In this document: positions 41,916 through 49,947 of the stretch, piece after piece | Layout of the letters: each line of letters starts with the position of its first letter | Numbering within the stretch: position 1 is the first letter of the stretch | Assembly: GCA_903865895.1 (NCBI GenBank) | Contig: CAIPLM010000147.1 | Coordinates: 25,994-89,993 of the forward strand | Direction: 5' to 3' | Length of the DNA stretch: 64,000 nucleotides | Origin: an uncultured Rhodospirillales bacterium | Lineage (GTDB): Bacteria > Pseudomonadota > Alphaproteobacteria > Acetobacterales > Acetobacteraceae | The notes under the pieces: generated by a model | Seen by the model: the letters and a program-made list of their open reading frames with translations, nothing else | Database searches by the model: none | Told to the model about the DNA's origin: nothing | Made by a program: the position numbers and the translations under genes

Positions 41916-42049
41916 AAGCAAGAAAGTGGTTCTTTTTTGAAAAAAAGAACGAAAAAACTTTTATCCGATTGCACCGAGTTGCCCAGGGGAACCCGGTGCC
42001 AAGCGGATAAAAAGTTTTTGCTTCTTTTTTCAAAAAGAAGCGCTTGCTT
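41916..42049. repeat. composite palindrome, copy C (full)
   Basis: Outer arms AAGCAAG/CTTGCTT; hairpins GTTCTTTTTTgaAAAAAAGAAC (41929-41950) and GCTTCTTTTTtcAAAAAGAAGC (42020-42041); central GCACCGaGTTgCC...GGgAACcCGGTGC. Confidence 0.9.
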
Positions 42050-42053
42050 CCAA

Positions 42054-44027
42054 TCACGCCCGCACCCCCAACGTGCCCCGGCGTGCGGCGGCGGCGACGC
42101 GCCAGCGCCGGTCCGACAGGCTGACCGCGGCGCCGAGGGCCATCACCAGGGCGCCGGACCAGATCCAGGAAATCAGCGGTTTCCAATAGGCGCGCACGGT
42201 CCAGCCGCCTTTGCCGTCAGGCTCGCCGAGGGCGAGGTAGAGGTCGGCGAAGAGGCTGGAGCGGATGGCGGTCTGGCTGGTGGTCTGCTTCTGGAGCGGG
42301 AAGAAGCGGCGCTGCGGGTGCATCACGGCGACGACCGCGCCATCTTTCAGGACCGAGATGGTAGCGTCATCAGCGGTGAAGTTGGGGCCGTTCTCTTTGC
42401 TCATGGCATCGAGCCGCACGTCATAGGCGCCGAGGCGCATAGTGGCACCGATGGCGAGGATGTCGATCTGCTCGCGCTCATAGGCGGAGGCGGAAATGCC
42501 GGCCACCGTGATGCCCATGCCGAGATGGGCGAGCGTGGTGCCCCAGGCGGCGCGGGGGAGGTTGCGGGCGCGGCGGAAGGAATTGGCGGCCGACGTGCGG
42601 AACAGGGCGACGCGCTCGGCCCATTCGACGAGGGCGCCAACCGCGGTCCAGGCGGCGAGGCCGAAGCCGAACACGGCCATCACGGGGCCGCCGAAGGTGA
42701 GATAGAGGCCGGTCAGGACGACCAGGCCGGCGATGGCGAAGGCGGCCCAGAGGCGTTGCAGGGCGCCGAGCAGATCGGCCCGCTTCCAGCCCATCAGCGG
42801 GCCGGCGGCCATGGCGACCAGCACGGGGACCATGAGGGGCCCGAAGGTCTTGTTGAAGAAGGGGGGGCCGACCGAGATCTTCTCCCCGGTCATCAAATCG
42901 AGCGCCAGGGGGTAGAGGGTGCCGAGGAAAACGGTGGCGGTGGCGGTGGCCAGCAGCAGGTTGTTCAGCACCAGCGCCCCTTCGCGGGAGACCGGGGCGA
43001 ATAGCCCGCCGGCCTGCATCGCGGGGGCGCGAATGGCGTAGAGGGTGAGGGAGCCGCCGATCGCGGCGATCAGCAGGAAGAGGATGAAGGTTCCCCGCGC
43101 AGGGTCCACCGCGAAGGCGTGGACGGAGGTCAGCACGCCCGAGCGCACCAGGAAGGTGCCGACCAAAGAGAGCGCGAAGGTGATGATGGCGAGCAGCACA
43201 GTCCAGCTTTTCAGGGCGTCACGCTTTTCGACCACGATCGCCGAATGGATCAGCGCGGTGCCGAGCAGCCAGGGCATGAAGGAGGCGTTCTCGACGGGGT
43301 CCCAGAACCACCAGCCGCCCCAGCCCAGCGTGTAGTAGGCCCACCAGGAGCCGAGCGCGATGCCGAGCGTCAGCATCGCCCAGGAGGCGAGCGCCCAGGG
43401 GCGCACCCAGCGGGCCCAGGCGGCATCGACGCGGCCCTCGATGAGGGCGGCCACAGCGAAGGCGAAGGCGACGGAGGAGCCGACATAGCCGAGGTAGAGG
43501 AAGGGCGGATGGAAGGCGAGCCCGGGGTCTTGCAGCACGGGGTTCAGTCCCTCGCCATTGGCGGGCGGCAGGTCGGTGCGGAGGAAGGGGTTGGAGGTGA
43601 GCAGGATGAAGGCGAGGAAGCCGGTGCCCGTCATCGCCTGCACGGCGAGCACGCGGGCCTTCAGCGTGGCGGGAAGCCGGCCGCCGAAGGCTGCCACCGC
43701 GGCGCCGCAGAAGGCGAGGATCAGCACCCAGAGGAGCATGGAGCCCTCGTGGTTCCCCCAGACGCCGGCGATTTTGTAGAGCAGCGGCTTGTCGGTGTGG
43801 GAGTTGTGGGCGACGTTGATGACCGTGAAATCCGACACGATGTAGGCATGCATCAGGGCGGCGAAGGCGATGCCGACGAGCGCGAACTGCACCATCGCCG
43901 CCATGTCGGCGAAGGCCATCCAGCCGCCGTGGCGGCGGGACGCGCCGATCAGCGGGAGCGTGGCCTGGCAGATGGCGACCGCCAAGGCGAGGATCAGGGC
44001 GAAATGGCCGAGTTCGATCAGCATCAT
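42054..44027 (-). CDS. ccmF: cytochrome c haem lyase subunit CcmF
   Basis: VWGNHEGSMLLWVLILAFCG; GWGGWWFWDPVENASFMPWLLGTALIHS; LVGTFLVRSGVLTSVHAFA. Confidence 0.96.
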   Translation of the reverse strand: MMLIELGHFALILALAVAICQATLPLIGASRRHGGWMAFADMAAMVQFALVGIAFAALMHAYIVSDFTVINVAHNSHTDKPLLYKIAGVWGNHEGSMLLWVLILAFCGAAVAAFGGRLPATLKARVLAVQAMTGTGFLAFILLTSNPFLRTDLPPANGEGLNPVLQDPGLAFHPPFLYLGYVGSSVAFAFAVAALIEGRVDAAWARWVRPWALASWAMLTLGIALGSWWAYYTLGWGGWWFWDPVENASFMPWLLGTALIHSAIVVEKRDALKSWTVLLAIITFALSLVGTFLVRSGVLTSVHAFAVDPARGTFILFLLIAAIGGSLTLYAIRAPAMQAGGLFAPVSREGALVLNNLLLATATATVFLGTLYPLALDLMTGEKISVGPPFFNKTFGPLMVPVLVAMAAGPLMGWKRADLLGALQRLWAAFAIAGLVVLTGLYLTFGGPVMAVFGFGLAAWTAVGALVEWAERVALFRTSAANSFRRARNLPRAAWGTTLAHLGMGITVAGISASAYEREQIDILAIGATMRLGAYDVRLDAMSKENGPNFTADDATISVLKDGAVVAVMHPQRRFFPLQKQTTSQTAIRSSLFADLYLALGEPDGKGGWTVRAYWKPLISWIWSGALVMALGAAVSLSDRRWRVAAAARRGTLGVRA

Positions 44028-44515
44028 ACGTCCTGCCTGATGTCGGCGGCGAGTGCGCCGGTGATGCGCAGCAGCTCCGCCGGTTCGGTGCGGAAGACAT
44101 GGCGCGGCGAGCCGGCAGCGGCCCAGATCGGCGAGATGGACAGCAGGTCGCGGTCGAAGACCAGCAAGGGGGGCGTGATGTGGCCGATTGGGGCGACCCC
44201 GCCGATGGCGAAGCCGGTGGCGGCGCGCACGAATTCCGCATCGGCCCGCTTCACCGGCACGCCAAGGGCGGCGGAGACTTTGGCGGCGTCGACGCGGTTG
44301 GCGCCGGAGGCGATCACCACCACCGCCCGCTCGCCGGCCCGCAGCACGATGGACTTGGCGATCTGCGCCACGGTGCAGCCGACCGAAGCGGCGGCCTCCT
44401 CGGCGGTGCGGGTGCCTTCTGGAAACTCGGTCACGTTGTCCGCATGCCCGGCCGCCACCAGCGCCGCGCGCACCCGGTCAACCGAGGAGGATGGGACGGC
44501 GGCGGTTTCGCTCAT
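44024..44515 (-). CDS. YbaK/ProX-type aminoacyl-tRNA deacylase domain protein
   Basis: TRTAEEAAASVGCTVAQIAKSIVLRAG; GFAIGGVAPIGH. Confidence 0.88.
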   Translation of the reverse strand: MSETAAVPSSSVDRVRAALVAAGHADNVTEFPEGTRTAEEAAASVGCTVAQIAKSIVLRAGERAVVVIASGANRVDAAKVSAALGVPVKRADAEFVRAATGFAIGGVAPIGHITPPLLVFDRDLLSISPIWAAAGSPRHVFRTEPAELLRITGALAADIRQDV

Positions 44516-45135
44516 ACGTGCTCCAGAATGGTGCCGACGGCGAGGCGGCCGCCGAACGCGATGAAGATGGTGCCGGCGCCGCGATCGATCCAGCGCCGCA
44601 GCCGGCGGAACAGGGATGCGACCGGTGGGGCCGAGATCACCATGGCGAGCAGCCCATACCAGAGCAGCGATATCGCCACCATCTCCGCCACCGTCACCAG
44701 CCCGACGGAGAGCGGGGCGCCGGGAGGCAATACGGCGGTGAACAGGCTCGCCACCAGCAGCGCCGATTTCGGGTTGGACAAGCTGGTGAGCAGCCCGACG
44801 CGGAAGGCCGCCCCTTGATCGGCGGTCGTCCCCTCCCCTGCCGGTCTGAAACTGCCCCGGATGATGCGGCCCCCTATCCAACAGAGATAGGCGCCTCCCG
44901 CCAGTTTCAACCCGCTGTAGAGCCAGGGGGCGAGGGCGAACAGCGCCTGGATGCCGAACAGCCCGGCCAGCGCCCAGGCGGTGCTGCCGAGCCCCAGTGC
45001 CGAGACCGTCACCATCGCCTCGCGCCGCGAGCGCAGCGCCGCCATGCGGGCGACGGCGAAGAAGTTGGGGCCGGGGATCACCACCGCCACCAGCCACATC
45101 GCGGCCACGGTCGCCAACATCGCGGGCGGCGGCAT
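44512..45135 (-). CDS. LysE/RhtB family translocator
   Basis: VAVVIPGPNFFAVARMAALRSRREA; LLTSLSNPKSALLVASLFTAVLPP. Confidence 0.9.
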   Translation of the reverse strand: MPPPAMLATVAAMWLVAVVIPGPNFFAVARMAALRSRREAMVTVSALGLGSTAWALAGLFGIQALFALAPWLYSGLKLAGGAYLCWIGGRIIRGSFRPAGEGTTADQGAAFRVGLLTSLSNPKSALLVASLFTAVLPPGAPLSVGLVTVAEMVAISLLWYGLLAMVISAPPVASLFRRLRRWIDRGAGTIFIAFGGRLAVGTILEHV

Positions 45136-45161
45136 GGGGAAACTCCTGTATAGCGGGACGC

Positions 45162-46322
45162 ATGACGCCGCATGATGAACCGATCGCCCTTTATATCCAC
45201 TGGCCCTTCTGCCTGGCCAAGTGCCCGTACTGCGATTTCAACTCCCATGTGCGCGAGCGGATTGACCAGACCCGCTTCGCCGCCGCCCTGCGCCGCGAAC
45301 TGGCCTGGGAGGCCGAGCGCCTCGGCCGCCGCCCGCTCGCCTCGATCTTCTTCGGCGGCGGCACGCCGAGCCTGATGGCGCCCGAGACGGTAGCGGATCT
45401 GATCGCCGACGCGGCCAGCTTCTTCCCGCCGCTGCCCGATGTCGAAATCACGCTCGAGGCAAATCCAACCAGCGTCGAGGCCGGCCGTTTCCGCGGCTAC
45501 CGGCAAGCCGGCGTCAACCGCGTCTCGCTCGGCGTGCAGAGCCTCGATCCCGGCGATCTCGCCCGGCTCGGCCGCCAGCACAGCGTGGCGCAGGCGATGA
45601 CGGCGCTCGATCTCGCACGCGAGATCTTCCCCCGCCTCTCCTTCGATTTGATCTACGCCCGCCCCGGCCAGACAATGCCGGCCTGGCGCGCCGAACTCCG
45701 CGCCGCCCTCGGCCGCGCCGCCGATCACCTCTCGCTTTACCAGCTCACCATCGAGCCCGGCACCGCCTACGAGGCCCTCCACCGCCGCGGCGAAATCGTA
45801 TTGCCTGACGACGACACCGCCGCCGAACTCTACGACGCCACCGCCGAGGAGGCCGCCCGCTTCGGCCTGCTGCCCTACGAGGTCTCGAACTACGCCGCCC
45901 CCGGTGCCGAAAGCCGCCATAACCTCGCCTATTGGCGCTACCGGGACTATGCCGGCATCGGCCCCGGCGCCCATGGCCGCGTGACGGTCGGCGACACCCT
46001 GCTCGCCACCCGCCGCCATCGCGCCCCGGAGCCCTGGGCCGAGCGCGTGGAGGCGCAAGGCCACGGCACTACGCACGAGGACCCCGTCACCCCCGAGGAG
46101 CGCGCCCGCGAAATGCTACTGATGGGCCTGCGCCTCACCGAAGGCATCGACCCCGCCCGCTTCGCCGCCCGCACCGGCGTGGCGCTCGATGCCGCGCTGG
46201 ATGCCGATATCCTCGCCCAGGCGATCGAGGCCGGCTATCTCATCCACACCCCCGATCGCCTCGCCGCCACGCCGGAGGGGCGCAAGCGGCTTGATGCGTT
46301 GCTGGGCGCGCTGGTGGCCTGA
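45162..46322 (+). CDS. hemW: radical SAM haem chaperone HemW
   Basis: ALYIHWPFCLAKCPYCDFNSHV; FFGGGTPSLM; GIGPGAHGRV. Confidence 0.92.
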   Translation: MTPHDEPIALYIHWPFCLAKCPYCDFNSHVRERIDQTRFAAALRRELAWEAERLGRRPLASIFFGGGTPSLMAPETVADLIADAASFFPPLPDVEITLEANPTSVEAGRFRGYRQAGVNRVSLGVQSLDPGDLARLGRQHSVAQAMTALDLAREIFPRLSFDLIYARPGQTMPAWRAELRAALGRAADHLSLYQLTIEPGTAYEALHRRGEIVLPDDDTAAELYDATAEEAARFGLLPYEVSNYAAPGAESRHNLAYWRYRDYAGIGPGAHGRVTVGDTLLATRRHRAPEPWAERVEAQGHGTTHEDPVTPEERAREMLLMGLRLTEGIDPARFAARTGVALDAALDADILAQAIEAGYLIHTPDRLAATPEGRKRLDALLGALVA

Positions 46323-46332
46323 TCGCCCGCCG

Positions 46333-48045
46333 CTACCCCAGCAGCCCCGCCCGCAGCAGCTGCACGCTGTGCAGCACGGTGCGCATCTGTGTGGTGTGGG
46401 CGAGGCGGAAGGCGTCGCCGTAGATCGTCTCATCCGGGTATTCCGTGATGATCTGATAGGGCGTCGTCTGCCGCTCGGTCTCGGTGATCTGGCAGGGGAT
46501 GCCGTTTATGACGGGGAAGGGCACCTCGCCGGCATGGGCGCCCCAGGTCGCGAGCTGGGTGGCGTTGAACGCGGCCAGGGCCCGGTCCTCGGCCAGCCGC
46601 GCCGTCAGCGCCTCGAGGAAGGGCAGCGCGGTGTGGGCGAGGCCGGGGTGGTGGCGGAAAATCAGAAAGAAGCCCTTTGGGATGGTCCAGAGGTCGAACC
46701 CCGCCGGGAGGTAACCGGAGAGCGGGCGGGTCCATTCATGAGCGGGATAGCCATGCAGGTTGAGGTGCAGCCGGGCGCCGGTGGCCTCTATGAGAGCGAG
46801 GCGGGCAGCCTTCTCATGCAGCGGCGGCTTGGTCCGCGCCTCGACGTCATCGCCGAGGGCTGAATAACGAGCGGCATGATGCATGTGGCGCGCATTGCGG
46901 GCGCGCAACTGGTGGTGCAGCGCGTAGCCGTCGGGGTTTTCGCAGGGGATGAGGGCGAAACGCTGGCCGGTCGCCCGCAGCATCTCGGCCGCACGCAGCG
47001 CACCGACAGGGCCCGAGGTCTCGTTGGCGTGCTGCCCGGCGGAGAGCAGCAGAGCGGGGCCTTCGCCGTCATAGATGCGGGCCAGCAAGGGCCGGCCCTG
47101 CACAGAGGCGATATCGTGCCGGCTGCCGCCCAGCGCATCAGTGCGGGCGGCGATCTGCGCCGGGGTGAGCGGCCGATCGGCGTCCTCCAGCGTCGCCGGG
47201 CCGCGCAGCACCGGGCGATCGGCGGTGTGGCGATGCAGCGCCATGGTGAGGCGAGCGGGGCCATCGGCGATCATGATGTCCGGCACGATTTGGCCGGGCT
47301 GCAACGTGCGGTCGCCGGCCGCCAGACCGGCACGCTGCTTGAAGAGCTCGTTGATCGCGAAATAGAAATCCTCATGCAGCGCCTCGGCGGTGCTGATCAC
47401 CTCGTCCCCGTACGGCAGCGACTGCTCGATGCCGGGGATGCTGGCGGTAATCTCCAGCACCTCGAAGAACGGCGCGCTCGCCGGCCAAGTGTGTGCGGCG
47501 AGCGTCTGCATCACCGTGCGGAACAGCGCCTCATACTCCGTCTCCAGCGGTCCGTCCTCAAGCACCGCGCCGGCCGTATCGGTGATGCGTAGCCAGCCGC
47601 AGGGGGTGAGGTTGGGCGTGCCGAGATGATCGGGCCGCAGTTCGTTGGGGGCGAAAACCGGGGTTTCCACCCCGCCCGCCGTGACGACATAGGTGAGCGG
47701 CGCATCGCCCGCGACGAAACTGAGCGGCCCGGCCAGCATGCCCGCCAGCGGGTAGGCCTCCAGGCGGAACCGCTTGGCCGCCGCCGCCGGGTGGTTCGGC
47801 AGGGCGATGCTCACCGGCCCAGCCGCCGAGGCCTCCTCCAGGAAGTGGTGCACGAGTGGCTTGTAAGCGCTGCGAATACGGGCCTGCACCCCCACCGCCG
47901 CCAGCCGCGCCTCGGCAACCCGCCGGGCCGCCGCGTTGTCGAACAGCCAGGCTTCGACGCGATGGCCCCTATGGCTGCCATCGGACAAGCGCGCCACCAG
48001 CGCATCGAGCGTGCGGGGCAGCGTGATATCGAGCACGGTGGTCAT
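46333..48045 (-). CDS. M14-family zinc carboxypeptidase-like protein
   Basis: LLLSAGQHANETSGPVGALRAAE (HxxE); ENPDGYALHH; LHLNLHGYPAHEW. Confidence 0.82.
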   Translation of the reverse strand: MTTVLDITLPRTLDALVARLSDGSHRGHRVEAWLFDNAAARRVAEARLAAVGVQARIRSAYKPLVHHFLEEASAAGPVSIALPNHPAAAAKRFRLEAYPLAGMLAGPLSFVAGDAPLTYVVTAGGVETPVFAPNELRPDHLGTPNLTPCGWLRITDTAGAVLEDGPLETEYEALFRTVMQTLAAHTWPASAPFFEVLEITASIPGIEQSLPYGDEVISTAEALHEDFYFAINELFKQRAGLAAGDRTLQPGQIVPDIMIADGPARLTMALHRHTADRPVLRGPATLEDADRPLTPAQIAARTDALGGSRHDIASVQGRPLLARIYDGEGPALLLSAGQHANETSGPVGALRAAEMLRATGQRFALIPCENPDGYALHHQLRARNARHMHHAARYSALGDDVEARTKPPLHEKAARLALIEATGARLHLNLHGYPAHEWTRPLSGYLPAGFDLWTIPKGFFLIFRHHPGLAHTALPFLEALTARLAEDRALAAFNATQLATWGAHAGEVPFPVINGIPCQITETERQTTPYQIITEYPDETIYGDAFRLAHTTQMRTVLHSVQLLRAGLLG

Positions 48046-48869
48046 CGTTGGCTCCTTGTGGTGGGGTCGACGGCGTCGCGCAGCCAGTCGCCGAGCAGGT
48101 TGAGGCCGAGCACGGTCAGCATGATGGCGAGGCCGGGGAAGAAGCTCACCCACCACGCGGTTTGCAGGTAGGTCCGCCCGTCCGACAGCATGCCGCCCCA
48201 GGAGGGGATCAGCGGGTCGATGCCGAGGCCGAGGAAGGTGAGGCTCGATTCGAGCAGGATGTTGTTGGCGACATTCAGCGTCATCAGCACCAGCACCGGC
48301 GCGATGGCGTTGGGCAGGATGTGGCGGCGGATGATCGCATGGTCGCGCACCCCAACGGCATGGGCGGAGAGCACGAACTCCCGCTCCCGCAGCACGATGG
48401 TCGCCGAGCGCACCACGCGGGCGTACTGCACCCATTGGCTGATCGCCATGAAGGCGATGAGCTTCCACATGTCAGTGCCGAGAATGGCCGCGAAGGTGAT
48501 GGCCACCAGGATGAAAGGGAGTGCCAACTGCACATCCGCCCAGCGCATCAGCACCAGGTCCCACGGCCCGCGATAATACCCGGCGATCAGCCCCGCAAAC
48601 GTCCCCACCACCGCCGCCCCGGCCACCGACAGCACGCCGACCGTCAGCGACACCTGCCCGCCGAGGATCACCCGGGCCAGCACATCCCGCCCCAGCGGAT
48701 CGGTCCCCAGCGGGTGGGCGAAGGACTGGAACGGCAAGGTGAGCCGCATCGCGAGGTCCATCGCATCGGCCCCGCCGGCGAACAGCCAGTCCGACAGCAG
48801 CACGGCCAGCGCCATGCCGCCGGAGAGCCCGGCGCCGAGGATGAATTCGAGGGAACGGAGGCGGTTCAT
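48042..48869 (-). CDS. peptide ABC transporter permease (DppC-like)
   Basis: HPLGTDPLGRDVLARVILGGQVSLTVGVLSV; LESSLTFLGLGIDPLIPSWGGMLSDGR. Confidence 0.95.
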   Translation of the reverse strand: MNRLRSLEFILGAGLSGGMALAVLLSDWLFAGGADAMDLAMRLTLPFQSFAHPLGTDPLGRDVLARVILGGQVSLTVGVLSVAGAAVVGTFAGLIAGYYRGPWDLVLMRWADVQLALPFILVAITFAAILGTDMWKLIAFMAISQWVQYARVVRSATIVLREREFVLSAHAVGVRDHAIIRRHILPNAIAPVLVLMTLNVANNILLESSLTFLGLGIDPLIPSWGGMLSDGRTYLQTAWWVSFFPGLAIMLTVLGLNLLGDWLRDAVDPTTRSQR

Positions 48870-48885
48870 GCGAGGTGGCCGAGTA

Positions 48886-49018
48886 GAAGGAAGCGGTTCT
48901 TTTTTGAAAAAAAGAACCAAAAAACTTTTGCCCGTTTGCTTCGCGCTTTCCAGGGAGAGGGCGAAGCAAACGGATAAGAAGTTTTTGCTTCTTTTTTCAA
49001 AAAGAAGCCCTTCATTCC
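48886..49018. repeat. composite palindrome, copy D (full)
   Basis: Hairpins GGTTCTTTTTTgaAAAAAAGAACC (48895-48918) and GCTTCTTTTTtcAAAAAGAAGC (48987-49008); central GTTTGCTTCGC...GCGAAGCAAAC. Confidence 0.9.
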
Positions 49019-49935
49019 GTCCTCACCCGCGGATCAACAAACCCGTAGAGAACATCAACGATCAGGTTCACCAGCACGATCATCGCCGCCAGCACCGTCA
49101 CCACCGCCTGCAACACCGGGTAATCCCGGCTCGCCACCGCGTCGAAGGCGAGGCTGCCCATGCCCGGCCAGTTGAACACCCGCTCGATCACCACTACGCC
49201 ACCGATCAACCCGCCGAATTGCAGGCCGATATAGGTGATCAGCGGGATCGCGCAGTTCCTGAGTGCATGCTTGTAGAGCACCACGGTCTCGGCGAGCCCC
49301 TTGCTGCGGGCCACCGTGATGTACTGGGCGGACAACGTCTCCAGCATCGCGCTGCGCACCAGGCGGACATTGGTGGCGGAGAGGATGGTCGCCATCGTCA
49401 ACACCGGCATCACCAGGCTCGACGGCCCATCCGCGCCGGCCGGCGGCAACCAGCCGAGCGTGATGGAGAACACCAGCACCAGCATGATCGCCAGCCAGAA
49501 ATTCGGGAAGGACAGGCCGAACAGCGAGAGGATGCGGATCGCCTGATCCGCCGCCCCGCCGCGATTCACCGCGGCGCGGATGCCGAGCGGGATCGAGACC
49601 AGCAGCGAGGCGGCCAGCGAGAGCCCGGCGAGCATGAGGGTCAGCGGCAGGGCCTGGCGCACCATCCCCGCCACCGGCCGCCCGCCCATGAAGCTGTTGC
49701 CCATATCCCCGGTCAGCATGCCGCCGAGGAAGCTCGCGTATTGCACGCCGAACGGCCGGTCGAGCCCGAGGGCCTTGCGGATGTTCTCGAGGTCTTTCGC
49801 GGTGATCGCCCCCGCGCCCTCCGCCAGCATCACCGCCGGGTCGCCCGAGAGGCGCACCGCCCAAGCCACCAGCAAGGTGACCACCAGGACGACGAAGATC
49901 GCGAGCGCGAGCCGCCCGAGCAGGAAGCGGCCCAC
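49012..49935 (-). CDS. peptide ABC transporter permease (DppB-like)
   Basis: MGRFLLGRLALAIFVVLVVTLLVAW; YITVARSKGLAETVVLYKHALRNCAIPLITYIGLQFGGLIGG. Confidence 0.95.
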   Translation of the reverse strand: MGRFLLGRLALAIFVVLVVTLLVAWAVRLSGDPAVMLAEGAGAITAKDLENIRKALGLDRPFGVQYASFLGGMLTGDMGNSFMGGRPVAGMVRQALPLTLMLAGLSLAASLLVSIPLGIRAAVNRGGAADQAIRILSLFGLSFPNFWLAIMLVLVFSITLGWLPPAGADGPSSLVMPVLTMATILSATNVRLVRSAMLETLSAQYITVARSKGLAETVVLYKHALRNCAIPLITYIGLQFGGLIGGVVVIERVFNWPGMGSLAFDAVASRDYPVLQAVVTVLAAMIVLVNLIVDVLYGFVDPRVRTE

Positions 49936-49947
49936 GCCCGCGTACCG

